Below, one piece after another: positions 1 to 10,577 of a stretch of DNA of 38,854 bases. Under the pieces are notes generated by a model that saw only the letters and a list, made by a program, of their open reading frames with translations, had not been told where the DNA came from and ran no database searches. Source of the stretch: Colwellia sp. BRX10-3 (GTDB taxonomy: Bacteria; Pseudomonadota; Gammaproteobacteria; Enterobacterales; Alteromonadaceae); NCBI RefSeq assembly GCF_014077505.1, contig NZ_JACGWA010000018.1, forward strand, positions 1 through 38,854, read 5' to 3'. Within the stretch, counting starts at the first letter, position 1. Every line of letters starts with the position of its first letter. The translations under genes and the position numbers were made by a program.

Positions 1-81
1 TTGCTCTATGACTGCTAATTTAAAGCCCAACGTATAATCACGTTGTGAACGTTTGGTGCCTTTAGTAATTGAATTTTTCAT
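1..81 (-). CDS. IS3-family transposase OrfA, N-terminal fragment
   Basis: An ATG at 81 (minus strand) opens 27 codons that run off the window edge. The protein starts MKNSITKGTKRSQRDYT and continues LGFKLAVIEQ. The R-D-Y-T-L-x-F-K-L-A-V-I-x-Q string is, from memory, typical of the start of OrfA proteins of IS3-group elements, which carry an N-terminal helix-turn-helix that binds the IS ends. OrfA is normally joined to the DDE integrase OrfB by a -1 frameshift; that part is not in view. Only the first 27 residues can be judged, so the family call is moderate. Confidence 0.6.
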   Translation of the reverse strand, partial: MKNSITKGTKRSQRDYTLGFKLAVIEQ

Positions 82-122
82 TTTAAAGTCCTAAATGTGT
101 AAACACATTTCAGGACGGGACA
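1..122 (-). mobile_element. End of an IS3-type insertion sequence (cut by window edge)
   Basis: The segment holds the first 27 codons of a transposase reading leftwards, plus its upstream end. On the minus strand the outer end starts TGTCCCGTCCTG at 122-111. Just inside it an imperfect hairpin (CCTAAATGTG at 90-99 against CACATTTCAGG at 104-114, one bulged C) forms the leader of the transposase gene. IS3-family elements start with TG and end with CA and have short terminal inverted repeats, which fits. The other end and any target duplication lie outside the window, so the boundary at 122 is inferred. It lies just past the terminator of the protease gene, so the insertion probably did little harm. 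Confidence 0.6.
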
Positions 123-130
123 GAAGTAAT

Positions 131-164
131 AAAAAAGCCATCAACATGACGTTGATGGCTTTTG
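131..164 (-). terminator. Rho-independent terminator of the S8 protease gene
   Basis: A 12-bp perfect stem (134-145 pairing with 151-162, loop ATGAC) is followed on the minus strand by a run of T (A131-A136 on the plus strand). It lies 40 bp past the stop codon of the protease gene. The plus-strand side is also T-rich, so it may work in both directions. Confidence 0.85.
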
Positions 165-202
165 CTTTTATAAGTTTTCTATTAAAAGCTTAGATTATTT
201 AA

Positions 203-3200
203 TTACGCTTTTTTACGACGTGTAAATAACATCGGTGTTAGTAGTAACATTAACCAACCGAATGAACCACTTTCTTTCTTATTAACAATTGATACAGAGG
301 CAGTCTTTGTATCTGAGTTGCCGTTACCGTCATCTACTGTTAGTTGGAAAGCCATAGTTAGATCTCTGTCTACTTTCGGTGCTGTAAAGCTGATTGAAGC
401 AGAGTTAGCATTGAAACTTACTGGTGAACCTGATAACTGTACCCAAGTATAAGTAAGTGCATCGGCATTAGCATCAGAAGAGGTAGAACCATCAACTGTT
501 ACTGTGCTTCCTTCTGTTGCTGATGAAAAGCCTGTTATTGCAGCTACTGGTGCAACTTCAACTACACCAAAAGTGTATGTTGAGGTGATAGTGTTACTAC
601 CTAGTGTATTAGACAAGGTGATTTCGTTATCAGTACTTGCTGTACGAGGAATCAAATCAAAACCTACAGTAAGCACTTCTGTAGACATGCCAACAGCACG
701 AGTGATTGACCAAGTAATTGTGTTACCTGAAACTACACCACTATTGTTTACATTTGAAATCTCATGACCTGCTGTAACTTCAGCTGATAATGTATACACT
801 TTATCTTCATTTGTGAAGTTAGGTGCAATGTCAAAAGCTACCGGTTGTACTACACCTGGAGTCATTGTTTGCACACCACTTGCAAGAGCCTCAGATACAT
901 TTTCTTCCACATCTGGTTCACCTAAAATGATTGACCAAGGTATTACAATATTACTATCAGCGTCTTTTAATTCGATCAAACCAGCACTGTTAACTGCACC
1001 TGCCCAATTTAGCGTTAAGTCAAAGCTTACATCATTTTGAACTAGTGACGTCGTTACCGTTTCACTAATTGATTCCTCAACAAACTCAGTTGTAGAGACT
1101 TTCACATCAACCGCATCAGTTGCGCCTGGTGCAGATGGGGTGTATGCCCAAACAACAACATAGTATGTTCCAGCAGGAAGATTTGTCAAAGATACCAATT
1201 CATTTGAACTTGCACCAGCACTTGAACCAATCACACCAAAACCAGCGTCATAAATAACTAAATCTGCATCAGGAGCTTCATCAGAGCTCATCGTAAATAC
1301 AGCTTGAGGAATATTATCATCAAATGTAACTGCAAATATGTCATAGCCACCATCTGGCACGGCTAATGTACGTTCTTCAATTACTTTAGCTTCATATGTA
1401 GACGCTGTTATTGTACCTGTTAATTCTGCTGATTTTAAACCAGTGTAGGTAATTGAACCATCAGTACGGCTTGCAACAACAGATGCTTGCTCTGGTAAGT
1501 TATTACCTGCAGCTTGAACTAAAACTGGCAATCGCGCACTAGGTATGCCCGGAGACGCCAATGTAATATCACCAAAGTTCCAAGCATTGGCATTAGCTTC
1601 ACTAACATCAGCAGTAACTGTAATCGTTTGTGTTGCACCCGCCACGATATCAAAGCTTGCTGGTGTAACTGTTAGTGCCATATCATTAGGAACTGGCGTA
1701 GTTGAAGGAGCTACTGGTGCTGTAGCAGGTGTATTCGCTGTAATTGTCCAACTTGCATCTTTAGTGGCCGTAAATGTACGAGTCCAAGTACATGTATCGA
1801 TACACTTAGTATTAGCCATTGAAGGAATATTTAACGTTGATGGAACACCGGCAACAGCTGGATTTGCTTTCATGTAGTTAGCAAAAGTTTCGTCCATAAC
1901 TAAACCAGTATTCGTTGCTAAATTCACACGAATACTGCCAGAGCCCATATCAAATACGTCGGCAGCAGTTACGCCATCTTCTTTGCGAACATCAGTAACA
2001 GCGGTCAACATTAATGCTGAACGAATATTATCAGGAGTCCATGTTGGATGCGCAGATTTTAACACCGCACCAGCACCAGAAGTATGAGGCGCTGACATAG
2101 AAGTACCTTGCAAGAACGCATAATCTGCAGGTGCTGTGCCATTACCATCATGACCAAACTGTTGGTCTGAATATGCAGCATAAATAGATACGCCAGGCGC
2201 TGTTACAGAAGGTGACATGATATCAGCAACAGGACCATTAGGACCTCTTGAAGAGAAGCCAGCCATATCATCAGCTTGTCCAACATTTAAGGTAACTGCA
2301 GGATCAATTGCCAATGTCATTGCTGGGTTGTCAGCTAAATCAACCAATAAAGCAGCACCATCGTCTTCAGAAATCATAACGGCTGGAATGGTTGTTGCTT
2401 CTAAAGCACCCATTACAAATGGAGCACCAGCGTTGTTATAAACAACCACACCTGATGCGCCAGCATCAGTGGCATTAGTTACTTTTGCTGCAAAAGAACA
2501 CGCACCACGGCTAATTAATGCAATGGCGTCTTTAAACGCGTCTGCAGCAAATGGGTTACAACCAGTAAAGTTTGCCGCATCAACATTGATAGCTGCAACC
2601 GGAGTAGCTGTGACTACTTCATCAATTAATGGACCAGTACCTGCAATGAAAACATAGTCACTATCGTTGAATGTAAGTACGCTATCTAAAGTTCTACCGT
2701 GTGTTGAAGCGCCAACAACGGTATACCAAGGAGCACTCTTACTAGTTGTATAGGCTTCTGGGCCGCCATTACCTGCTGATACAGCAGAGAATATCCCCGC
2801 TTCTTGAGCAGCTAAGAAGCCAAGTTCAGTTGAACTTCTCCAAGGGTTACCGCCACCACTAATCGAATAGTTAAGTACGTCAACACCGTCAGCTACTGCA
2901 TCATCTAGAGCAGCAATGATCGCTGCACCAGGACAACCTGAATAGGTATCACCACTATTACCAGGGCGACAAATTTGGTAAGCAACAATGTTTGCGTGTG
3001 GCGCTACACCAGAAATTTGATCGAAAGAGAATGTTTCATTAACAATACCGTCACTTTCAGCAACCCCATTTTCAGGAGCAACTAATGGCGCATTTTTAAT
3101 GATATTACCACCGGCAGTACTGGCAGTATGCGAACCGTGTCCGCCGTAATCTTCACCATTTTTTGCTGGTGGTGTATCACCAAAAACAGCCGCGTCGTCA

Positions 3201-4039
3201 TAAATATCAGTAACCACAGAGTATGAACGTACACCAATTAACTTATCATTACACATTGATGCGAAATCACCGGCACAGTCACCAACATATACGCCAGCAC
3301 CCCATGGGTTAATGTGGTCATAACCATCACCACCAACATCAGCAAATGAAGCATGGTCTGAATTTATACCACTATCAATAACACCGATGATTACACCTTC
3401 ACCCATGTTGATTGCTGATGGACCTTCACCTTGCCATACTTGCGTAGCACCAACGTGAATAGGGCCTGTGTCAGTATCCATTTGTTCCATACGCTCACGT
3501 TCAACAAAGGCAACACTGCTTAATGTTGATAACTGAGCTGCTTCAGCTTGTGTTAAACGCAGAGCCATACCATTTATGGCATTTTTATAACGATAAACAA
3601 CTTCAGCTTGTTTTCCTATCTTGCTAGATGCTTGTGACAGGAATTCTTGTTGTTTAGTTTCTAGAAATTTAGTGTATTGAATGGCTTCTTTTGATTTAGT
3701 GTCTAAACGTAATTCAGCACGAACTTGTTGTGATGACATTTTGCTTTTTACTAATTTAGCAAATAAATCTTTTTTAGCGATTCTTGGGTTTGTTGCTGCA
3801 AGTCCAGCGATACTACCGTCATAAGTAGCTAATGCCATATCATTCAAGCGAACGATATAAGTATATTGGCCTTTGGCTAAATCGGCTTCAGAAAAGAATT
3901 TTTTAGCAACATTGCTGTTTACAGCGGCTTTAGCTTTGTTCGGTGCTATAATTTGACGAGCATTTTCTATACTTGCCATTGAACTTAATGATACGGTCAT
4001 TAAAGCTGTTGAAACAGCTAATGCGACTTTATTTCTCAC
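203..4039 (-). CDS. Secreted subtilisin-like (S8) serine protease with PA domain and GlyGly-CTERM-like tail
   Basis: A 1278-residue exported protease. It starts at GTG 4039 behind a strong AAGGAG site. Residues 1-23 look like a signal peptide. About 55-185 resembles an I9 propeptide. The S8 domain carries the triad Asp222 (VIDSG), His301 (HGSHTA) and Ser647 (GTSMSAP), with oxyanion Asn424 (SAGN). A PA insert lies at about 470-590. Fn3-like and pre-peptidase-C-like beta domains follow, then a PKD/REJ-like domain at about 1160-1250. The last 23 residues have SGSFGW, a hydrophobic helix and RRKK, which matches the GlyGly-CTERM pattern. In this class the tail is known to be removed by rhombosortase after export through type II secretion. 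That fits the gsp operon 2 kb away, but the substrate link is inferred. All catalytic residues are intact. Confidence 0.95.
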   Translation of the reverse strand: MRNKVALAVSTALMTVSLSSMASIENARQIIAPNKAKAAVNSNVAKKFFSEADLAKGQYTYIVRLNDMALATYDGSIAGLAATNPRIAKKDLFAKLVKSKMSSQQVRAELRLDTKSKEAIQYTKFLETKQQEFLSQASSKIGKQAEVVYRYKNAINGMALRLTQAEAAQLSTLSSVAFVERERMEQMDTDTGPIHVGATQVWQGEGPSAINMGEGVIIGVIDSGINSDHASFADVGGDGYDHINPWGAGVYVGDCAGDFASMCNDKLIGVRSYSVVTDIYDDAAVFGDTPPAKNGEDYGGHGSHTASTAGGNIIKNAPLVAPENGVAESDGIVNETFSFDQISGVAPHANIVAYQICRPGNSGDTYSGCPGAAIIAALDDAVADGVDVLNYSISGGGNPWRSSTELGFLAAQEAGIFSAVSAGNGGPEAYTTSKSAPWYTVVGASTHGRTLDSVLTFNDSDYVFIAGTGPLIDEVVTATPVAAINVDAANFTGCNPFAADAFKDAIALISRGACSFAAKVTNATDAGASGVVVYNNAGAPFVMGALEATTIPAVMISEDDGAALLVDLADNPAMTLAIDPAVTLNVGQADDMAGFSSRGPNGPVADIMSPSVTAPGVSIYAAYSDQQFGHDGNGTAPADYAFLQGTSMSAPHTSGAGAVLKSAHPTWTPDNIRSALMLTAVTDVRKEDGVTAADVFDMGSGSIRVNLATNTGLVMDETFANYMKANPAVAGVPSTLNIPSMANTKCIDTCTWTRTFTATKDASWTITANTPATAPVAPSTTPVPNDMALTVTPASFDIVAGATQTITVTADVSEANANAWNFGDITLASPGIPSARLPVLVQAAGNNLPEQASVVASRTDGSITYTGLKSAELTGTITASTYEAKVIEERTLAVPDGGYDIFAVTFDDNIPQAVFTMSSDEAPDADLVIYDAGFGVIGSSAGASSNELVSLTNLPAGTYYVVVWAYTPSAPGATDAVDVKVSTTEFVEESISETVTTSLVQNDVSFDLTLNWAGAVNSAGLIELKDADSNIVIPWSIILGEPDVEENVSEALASGVQTMTPGVVQPVAFDIAPNFTNEDKVYTLSAEVTAGHEISNVNNSGVVSGNTITWSITRAVGMSTEVLTVGFDLIPRTASTDNEITLSNTLGSNTITSTYTFGVVEVAPVAAITGFSSATEGSTVTVDGSTSSDANADALTYTWVQLSGSPVSFNANSASISFTAPKVDRDLTMAFQLTVDDGNGNSDTKTASVSIVNKKESGSFGWLMLLLTPMLFTRRKKA

Positions 4040-4456
4040 TGATAATCTCCTTGGCGCTTTATTATGCGCACTTTATTATTTTTAGCTGATAAAAGGCTTA
4101 AAACGTACGTATCAACTAGTTTGTATTTTAATTCTTGAAAGTTATGTAACTGAGGTGATTTCAAGAACTCGCAACAATGCGACGATTAAACATAGCACAT
4201 GTAAAAATAATGTAAATATGTTGTCAGTAAAGTTTTGCTTTAAGGTTGTATTAAACGTTGAAAGTGGATAATTGTGTTTACAAAAAGGTCTATTTAACTT
4301 TGCTTAAGTATAATATTAACGTGCATAGGGCTAAAAAGTTAATTAACAAGTTAGGTTTTATCTTTTGATGAATGCTATTGGGCAAATGAATTTAACGTGA
4401 TAATCACAAATTTAAAAATGTTGAAGTTAATTTGGTTGAATTTAGCTTTAATGAGT
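4040..4456. other. Spacer upstream of the protease gene, no gene seen
   Basis: This 417-bp AT-rich spacer holds the protease promoter and 5' leader (minus strand) and the 3' side of hslO. The only small structure noted is a near-direct repeat in the leader at about 4053-4080 (GCGC-TTTATTAT and GCGCACTTTATTAT). No clear -35/-10 pair, terminator or supported small ORF was found. Confidence 0.5.
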
Positions 4457-5320
4457 TTAATGAATTGTACCGTCAATAAATGGCGCTAATTGCGTGCGGT
4501 CAAATTGGTAGGTTGTCATGCAATAATCACAAGTCATCGAAACACTACCTTGTTCGGCAATAATGCTTTCAAGCTCACTTGGTTCAATTTGAGAAATAGT
4601 ACTTAAACACTTTTCCTCAGAGCAACTGCATTTATAGCTGACGGATTGCGGTTCAAACAACCGAACTTCTTCTTGATGATATAAGCGATACAGTAAATCT
4701 TCGCTATCAAGTGAAAATATTTCTTCAGATTTAATGGTATTGGTTAATTGGCACAAGTGCTCAAAATCTGCTAGTTGTTGCTCTTTATCGCCACCGTCGG
4801 GCAGTAATTGAACTAACGTGCCTGCTATTTGTGAGCTTTCTTCATCGGTAAATAGCCAGATTTTAGTCGGAATTTGTTCTGAAACTTCAAAATAGTGTTC
4901 TAAGCATTCAGCTAAGGTATCTTGCTCAAGGGCAACAACGCCTTGATAAGGTTCGCCATTGGTCGGGCGAATAGTAATAACCATATTGCCTTTGCCGATA
5001 AGATCTTTAAGTGCCGTAGCATCTGTATCGCTCGCCATACGAGCAATACCGCGCATTTCTTGATGATTATTACCATTAACTGCCAAGTAACCTATTGGGC
5101 CATCTCCTTGAAGTTGTACGGCAATTTCCCCTTCAAACTTTAATGTTGCCGTTAATAGGCAAGTTGCAGCCACTAATTCACCTAATAATTGCTTTACGCC
5201 CAGCGGGTAATCATGTGCGGCAACAATATCTTGGAATGTTTGGCTTAAATTAACCAATTCGCCACGAGCATGTAGGTTGTCAAATAAATAGCGATTTAAG
5301 ATATCTTTTTGCATGGTCAC
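4457..5320 (-). CDS. hslO: Redox-regulated chaperone Hsp33
   Basis: A 287-residue cytoplasmic holdase that is switched on by oxidation and unfolding and prevents aggregation of client proteins. The N-terminal substrate-binding core covers about 1-225. The C-terminal redox switch has the diagnostic zinc-binding C-x-C (Cys231, Cys233) and C-x2-C (Cys264, Cys267), 30 residues apart. An extra Cys238 is present. Length fits the family (E. coli 292). GTG at 5320 is favoured as start, because the AAAGGA site lies 8 nt before it and 14 nt before the alternative ATG at 5314. Only 3 nt separate it from the stop of hslR, so the two are co-transcribed, as in E. coli. Confidence 0.97.
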   Translation of the reverse strand: MTMQKDILNRYLFDNLHARGELVNLSQTFQDIVAAHDYPLGVKQLLGELVAATCLLTATLKFEGEIAVQLQGDGPIGYLAVNGNNHQEMRGIARMASDTDATALKDLIGKGNMVITIRPTNGEPYQGVVALEQDTLAECLEHYFEVSEQIPTKIWLFTDEESSQIAGTLVQLLPDGGDKEQQLADFEHLCQLTNTIKSEEIFSLDSEDLLYRLYHQEEVRLFEPQSVSYKCSCSEEKCLSTISQIEPSELESIIAEQGSVSMTCDYCMTTYQFDRTQLAPFIDGTIH

Positions 5321-5323
5321 TGT

Positions 5324-5737
5324 TTATATCCTTTCTTTTAAATGCCGAATTTGTCGACGTTGTTTCTTATCAGGTTTAGTGTCACTGGCTGGGCTAAGTA
5401 AAATACCCTGCTGGCGAGCTAAGTTGTTTTTTTCTCGGGTTTCAATGCTTTCGGAGGTTTCTTCATAAAGTGTTTGAGCAAAGCTAGCATCTCGACGTTT
5501 ATCAGCTAGGGCGATAACAATGACATGCTTTTCTTCAAAACCTTGTCTAATGGTGATGCGGTCACCTAAAGCTACAGTTTTACCTGACTTACTGCGTTGG
5601 CCATTATAAAAAACCTTACCGCCATCAATCATTTGTTTTGCAATCGCCCGTGTTTTATAAAAGCGTGCCGCCCACAGCCACTTGTCTAAACGGGTTGACT
5701 GATTACTTTGCGTGTCATTAACGTTAGCTTTAGTCAT
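5324..5737 (-). CDS. hslR: Heat-shock protein Hsp15, S4-domain ribosome rescue factor
   Basis: A 137-residue RNA-binding protein. Hsp15 binds stalled 50S subunits that carry nascent chain-tRNA and helps recycle them. The S4 domain at about 16-77 opens with RLDKWLWAARFYKTR and has the usual G-G-K-V-x-x-N-G turn. The tail is rich in Lys and Arg (KKQRRQIRHLKER). It is the first gene of an hslR-hslO pair and is transcribed away from gspC. Confidence 0.95.
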   Translation of the reverse strand: MTKANVNDTQSNQSTRLDKWLWAARFYKTRAIAKQMIDGGKVFYNGQRSKSGKTVALGDRITIRQGFEEKHVIVIALADKRRDASFAQTLYEETSESIETREKNNLARQQGILLSPASDTKPDKKQRRQIRHLKERI

Positions 5738-5762
5738 GGCTTACTTGTACTCTATAGCGGCG

Positions 5763-5791
5763 ATTATAAATTGGCGAAAGTTAACATAACA
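5763..5791 (-). promoter_or_regulatory. Possible sigma70 promoter of hslR-hslO
   Basis: On the minus strand a perfect TATAAT (5768-5763) lies behind TTGTTA with an 18-bp spacer, about 20 bp before the hslR start. A heat-shock (sigma32) promoter was not recognised, although hslR and hslO are heat-inducible in E. coli. The -35 is weak, so this is a candidate only. Confidence 0.4.
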
Positions 5792-5938
5792 ACAATGTTT
5801 ACGCTAGTTCGAATGCATTTCTTTACATTTTGATTACTAATTATAGTGAAAAAATAATATGACGTCTTGTTGCTAAGCGTTTGGTCAAGTATCATCAAAG
5901 CGAATTGAAATTTGCAGATAATATAAAAACTATAAAAA

Positions 5939-6892
5939 ATGACATTGTTGAATAACCTATCAAGCGCGTCTGAACAGCTTTCTAAGCTACCACAACGAAA
6001 AATTACTCAGGTAATTATTCTAGTGTTGCTTAGCTATATTGCTTATTTATTTGCGCAAATTACTTGGCTAGGGCTATCTGAGTCAGATCAAAGTGCTAGT
6101 TTAAAACTAAATGGTTTTTCGTCTGTTTCTTCTGCGCCAAGAGAACAAATTGAAGTGAAAGCCATTCAATCATTAAATCTCTTCGGTGCTTTTTCCCAGC
6201 AAACAGAACAACGTGTTGAAGAAGTTGTTGAAGATGCGCCTGAAACACGCTTAAAACTAATTTTAACCGGTGTTGTTGCCAGTAGCGACAAGGCCAATGC
6301 TGCTGCAGTAATAGAAAGTGCTGGCAAGCAAGAAACCTACAGTATTGATGAAAACATAAAGGGCACGCGAGCAACATTAGAAAATGTCTTTAACGATCGG
6401 GTCATATTAAAAGTGTCGGGTCGATTAGAAACTTTGATGTTTGAAGGCTTAGTATTTGATAAAAACGTAAAGCCTATTAATCCACGCTACAATAAATCAA
6501 TAGCACCACAGCCATCAAAACAATCGCCGGAATTAACATCCCATAATGTTGTTGATCAACGTAACAATAAAGCACTAACCAAAGTGACTAAGTCGCTACA
6601 AAAAGACTTGGCTAGTGAACCCAGTAACATTACTGACTATTTAAAAATTTCTCGTAAACAAGAAAACGGTAAAACTACAGGCTATCAATTAATGCCAGCA
6701 AAGGATCCAACTTTCTTTCAAAGTGCTGGTCTTAAGTCAGGTGATGTCGCGGTACAAATAAATGGTTTTGATTTAACCGTGCCACGCGAGGCGGCTCAAG
6801 CACTACAATCTTTAAAAGAACAACGCGAAGTTTCGCTATTACTTAATCGTAACGGCGATATGACAGAAATACTTTTCAGTATAGATAATTAG
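5939..6892 (+). CDS. gspC: Type II secretion inner-membrane clamp protein GspC
   Basis: A 317-residue bitopic inner-membrane protein that links the inner-membrane platform to the secretin GspD. A short cytoplasmic N-terminus is followed by one membrane helix at about 23-45. The periplasmic homology region (about 65-175) includes the L-x-L-x-G-V-V pattern. A PDZ-like domain at about 225-315 carries the G-L-K-x-G-D-V segment and is thought to help recruit substrates. It is the first gene of the gspC-N operon and lies 17 bp before gspD. No Shine-Dalgarno site is visible before the ATG, so the exact start is not certain. Confidence 0.93.
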   Translation: MTLLNNLSSASEQLSKLPQRKITQVIILVLLSYIAYLFAQITWLGLSESDQSASLKLNGFSSVSSAPREQIEVKAIQSLNLFGAFSQQTEQRVEEVVEDAPETRLKLILTGVVASSDKANAAAVIESAGKQETYSIDENIKGTRATLENVFNDRVILKVSGRLETLMFEGLVFDKNVKPINPRYNKSIAPQPSKQSPELTSHNVVDQRNNKALTKVTKSLQKDLASEPSNITDYLKISRKQENGKTTGYQLMPAKDPTFFQSAGLKSGDVAVQINGFDLTVPREAAQALQSLKEQREVSLLLNRNGDMTEILFSIDN

Positions 6893-6909
6893 AATAAAAG
6901 GAATAATAA

Positions 6910-8997
6910 ATGCGCAAATTATTAAGCGCACCTTGGTATAAGCGAAGCCTTACCGGGGTTGTTACTGCAGTTTTACTCAATAGTGTTTTGCTATCTACAA
7001 ATATAAATGCCGCTGAATATTCTCCCAATTTCAAAGGTACTGAAATAGCGGAATTTATTAATATTGTTGGTAAAAATTTGAAGAAAACCATGATCGTAGA
7101 CCCAAACGTTCGTGGCAAAGTAAATGTTCGTAGTTATGACTTGTTAACTGAAAAACAATACTATCAATTTTTCTTAAATGTATTAGAAGTTTATGGTTTT
7201 TCTGCAGTCGAAATGGACAACAATATTGTCAAAATTATTCGTAATAAAGATGCAAAAACCTCTTCTATTCCAGTAGTGGGTAATGAAAACCCCGGAGCTG
7301 GTGATGAAATGGTTACCCGCGTTGTTGAAGTTAAAAACGTAACGGTACGTGAACTTACACCCTTACTGCGTCAATTATCAGATCAAGCGGGCGGCGGCAA
7401 CGTAGTTAACTATGATCCTGCTAACGTTATTATGTTGACCGGTACTGCCGCGGTAGTTAATCGTTTAGTGCAAATTATTGAACGAGTGGATAAAGCGGGC
7501 GACCAAGACGTACAAATCATTAGTTTGAAATATGCATCAGCTGGCGAAATGGTGCGTATTGTTGAGGCCATGAACAAATCTGGTCAAGGTAAAAGCGCTG
7601 GAACACCAACCTTTTTAATTCCTACTATTGTTGCTGACGAACGCACTAACAGCGTTATTGTAAGTGGCGAAGTAAAAGCGCGTGAACGTGTTGCAAGATT
7701 GGTTTCACGTTTAGATAGTGAGCTAGAATCAAACGGTAACACGCGGGTTTATCATTTAAAATACGCAAAATCTGAAGATATGGTGAAAGTGCTACAGGGC
7801 GTTAGTGAGTCTATTGAAGCCGACTCATCTACAGCAAGTACCACATCGAGAAAAAGTAAAACCCGTAATGTCAGTATTGATGCACATGAAGATACCAATA
7901 CTTTAGTTATTACTGCTCAGCCCGATATGTTGCGCTCATTAGAAGCGGTAATTCGCCAGTTAGATATTCGCCGTGCTCAAGTGCTTATTGAAGCCATTAT
8001 TGTTGAAGTCTTTGAAGGTGACGGCATTAATTTAGGTGTGCAATGGTATAGCGAACAAGGTGGGTTTAGCCAATTTAGTAATGGTGTAGCGCCAATAAGT
8101 TCTGTTGCGGCGGCGGCTGAAGCTGCTCGGTCAACTCCTGGCACAAAAGGTTCAACGGTCACATCAGAAAATGGTGCGGTTACCATCAATCCTGATCAAC
8201 CAGATACTAAAGGCGACTACAGTTTACTTGCCCAAGTATTAGGCTCTGTCAGTGGTACTATGTTTGGTATTATGAAAAATGACTGGGGCGCGATTGTACA
8301 AGCCGTAAGTTCAGATACTAATTCGAACTTATTATCTACGCCGAGCATCACAACACTTGATAATGAAGAAGCCTATTTTATTGTTGGTCAAGAAGTGCCT
8401 ATTATTACTGGTGCGCAAACTGGTAGCAATAACAGCAACCCATTCCAAACCGTAGAGCGTCAGGAAATTGGTATCAAGTTAAAAGTAACACCACAAATTA
8501 ACGAAGGTAGCGGTGTACAGTTAACTATTGAGCAAGAAGTGTCTTCGGTAAGTGGTGCAACGGGCGTTGATATATCAATCAATAAACGTGAAATTAAAAC
8601 CACAGTAATGGCTGATGACGGCGCAACGGTGATTTTAGGTGGTTTGATCGATGAAGACGTACAAGAGAGTGTGCAAAAAGTACCTTTACTTGGTGATATT
8701 CCGTTTATAGGGCATTTGTTTAAATCAACCAGTAATACCAAGCGTAAACGTAATTTAATGGTGTTTTTACGACCCACTATTGTCCGTGATGGCAAATTGA
8801 TGAATGACCTAAGTAGAGAAAAATATAACTACATTCGTGCAATTGAAATTCAAAAGAAAGAAGCGGGCCTTGAGTTAATGTCTGATGAGAAGCTTCCTAT
8901 TCTGCCAAAATGGAATGATCAACTGTCATTACCACCGTCGTTTGATGAATACATGAAAAAGCGTGATGAAGAAAAATCGTCGGATAAAAGCGAATAG
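6910..8997 (+). CDS. gspD: Type II secretion outer-membrane secretin GspD
   Basis: A 695-residue protein that forms the multimeric outer-membrane channel. It has an N-terminal signal sequence ending near residue 35 (NINAAEY). The N0 domain starts at about 36 ([18 protein letters not shown]). Three KH-like N1-N3 domains carry the repeated V-x-x-L-x-x-x-D-x pattern at about 140-350. The secretin barrel (about 380-650) includes V-P-I-I-T-G near 497-502 and the closing P-L-L-G-D-I-P-x-I-G-x-L-F motif. The charged C-terminal tail is typical of pilotin-binding S domains; no pilotin gene is seen here. It lies 17 bp after gspC and 2 bp before gspE. Confidence 0.97.
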   Translation: MRKLLSAPWYKRSLTGVVTAVLLNSVLLSTNINAAEYSPNFKGTEIAEFINIVGKNLKKTMIVDPNVRGKVNVRSYDLLTEKQYYQFFLNVLEVYGFSAVEMDNNIVKIIRNKDAKTSSIPVVGNENPGAGDEMVTRVVEVKNVTVRELTPLLRQLSDQAGGGNVVNYDPANVIMLTGTAAVVNRLVQIIERVDKAGDQDVQIISLKYASAGEMVRIVEAMNKSGQGKSAGTPTFLIPTIVADERTNSVIVSGEVKARERVARLVSRLDSELESNGNTRVYHLKYAKSEDMVKVLQGVSESIEADSSTASTTSRKSKTRNVSIDAHEDTNTLVITAQPDMLRSLEAVIRQLDIRRAQVLIEAIIVEVFEGDGINLGVQWYSEQGGFSQFSNGVAPISSVAAAAEAARSTPGTKGSTVTSENGAVTINPDQPDTKGDYSLLAQVLGSVSGTMFGIMKNDWGAIVQAVSSDTNSNLLSTPSITTLDNEEAYFIVGQEVPIITGAQTGSNNSNPFQTVERQEIGIKLKVTPQINEGSGVQLTIEQEVSSVSGATGVDISINKREIKTTVMADDGATVILGGLIDEDVQESVQKVPLLGDIPFIGHLFKSTSNTKRKRNLMVFLRPTIVRDGKLMNDLSREKYNYIRAIEIQKKEAGLELMSDEKLPILPKWNDQLSLPPSFDEYMKKRDEEKSSDKSE

Positions 8998-8999
8998 CT

Positions 9000-10577
9000 A
9001 TGAGTGATATTGACCCACAAACACAAGCTTTTGTTGTTGCTAGCGAAAAAGACACTGCGCTCGATGAGTCATCATCGCTAGCAGTAAGTGACATCTTGAA
9101 GGATGAAAATGTTCGCTTCCGACTACCTTTTGGCTTTGCTAAGCGACACAGTGTATTGGTTGCCAATGAAAACGGTGAGTTGCGTTTAGTATGCACTGAA
9201 TCGCTCAGTGCTGATATTTTGATGGAAGTACGTCGTGTACTAAAAGCGCCTTTTACGCTTGACGTTAAAAGCGCAGAAGAGTTTGAACAATTACTCACCA
9301 TTGCTTATCAGCGTGATTCTTCAGAAGCGCAACAAATGATGGAAGATATTGGCAACGAGGTTGATTTATATTCTCTTGCCGATGAAATGACTGAAACCGA
9401 AGATTTATTAGAAAACGAAGACGATGCACCGATTATTAAACTCATCAATGCCATGTTGAGTGAAGCTATTAAAGAAAATGCTTCTGATATTCATATTGAA
9501 ACCTTTGAACAAGCGTTGCAAATACGTTTTCGAGTAGATGGTGTATTGCGTGAAGTTTTAAAACCGAATCGTAAATTAGCCTCATTACTCGTTTCTCGTA
9601 TTAAGGTAATGGCAAAACTTGATATTGCCGAAAAGCGTATTCCTCAAGATGGTCGTATTTCTTTAAGAATAGCGGGGCGAGCGGTCGATGTGCGTGTTTC
9701 AACTATGCCAACTGGCCATGGCGAACGTGTGGTTTTACGCTTACTAGATAAAAATTCAACGCGTTTAGATTTGCAAGATTTAGGCATGACAGACGGTAAT
9801 CGAGCACGTTTTTCTGAATTAATTGAAAAACCTCATGGCATTATACTCGTTACAGGCCCTACAGGCTCAGGTAAAAGTACCACTTTGTATGCAGGCTTAA
9901 GCCAAATTGACAGCAAAGAGCGTAATATTTTAACGGTTGAAGATCCAATTGAATATGCTATTGAAGGCATTGGTCAAACACAAGTAAACACCAAAGTAGA
10001 TATGACCTTCGCTCGAGGTTTACGCGCAATTCTACGCCAAGATCCTGATGTGGTTATGGTCGGTGAGATTCGCGATTTAGAAACCGCACAAATTGGCGTG
10101 CAAGCAAGTTTAACCGGGCATTTGGTATTATCTACCTTACATACCAACACCGCTGCTGGTGCTATAACACGAATGGAAGATATGGGGGTTGAACCTTTCT
10201 TGCTTTCATCAAGTTTATTAGGTGTTTTGGCACAAAGATTGGTGAGAACCTTATGCCCGCATTGTCGTGAATGTTGCGCTACATCTGTGGAAGAGCGCAA
10301 ATTGTTGCAGCTTAGTGACGACGATACCGCACCAATATATAAAGCCGTTGGTTGTGAAGAATGTAACTTTAAGGGCTACCGAGGCCGAACCGGCATTCAT
10401 GAACTCATTGTCGTTGATGAGAAAGTCCGTGAATTAATTCATAACGGCAAAGGTGAGCAAGCGATTGAAAAATTCATTCGTACTTCCACACCGAGTATAC
10501 GCCGTGATGGTTTTGATAAAGTGATGCTTGGCGAAACAACCATTGAAGAAGTACTGCGGGTTACGCGCGAAGACTAA
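9000..10577 (+). CDS. gspE: Type II secretion assembly ATPase GspE
   Basis: A 525-residue cytoplasmic hexameric ATPase that drives pseudopilus assembly. An N1E domain (about 1-110) that binds GspL is followed by N2E and a RecA-like domain. Walker A is GPTGSGKST at 286-294. The Asp box is V-E-D-P-I-E-Y near 313-319, Walker B lies at about 350-357 (V-V-M-V-G-E-I-R), and the His box is H-L-V-L-S-T-L-H near 374-381. The zinc-binding tetracysteine is intact (Cys419, Cys422, then Cys452, Cys455). The ATG lies 2 bp after the gspD stop, which suggests translational coupling. Confidence 0.97.
   Translation: MSDIDPQTQAFVVASEKDTALDESSSLAVSDILKDENVRFRLPFGFAKRHSVLVANENGELRLVCTESLSADILMEVRRVLKAPFTLDVKSAEEFEQLLTIAYQRDSSEAQQMMEDIGNEVDLYSLADEMTETEDLLENEDDAPIIKLINAMLSEAIKENASDIHIETFEQALQIRFRVDGVLREVLKPNRKLASLLVSRIKVMAKLDIAEKRIPQDGRISLRIAGRAVDVRVSTMPTGHGERVVLRLLDKNSTRLDLQDLGMTDGNRARFSELIEKPHGIILVTGPTGSGKSTTLYAGLSQIDSKERNILTVEDPIEYAIEGIGQTQVNTKVDMTFARGLRAILRQDPDVVMVGEIRDLETAQIGVQASLTGHLVLSTLHTNTAAGAITRMEDMGVEPFLLSSSLLGVLAQRLVRTLCPHCRECCATSVEERKLLQLSDDDTAPIYKAVGCEECNFKGYRGRTGIHELIVVDEKVRELIHNGKGEQAIEKFIRTSTPSIRRDGFDKVMLGETTIEEVLRVTRED

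Noticed and set aside
504-2657. Several open frames of 62-110 codons on the plus strand inside the protease gene
   Set aside because: They lie antisense to a 1278-codon gene with clear domains, have no ribosome sites and show repetitive, biased composition.
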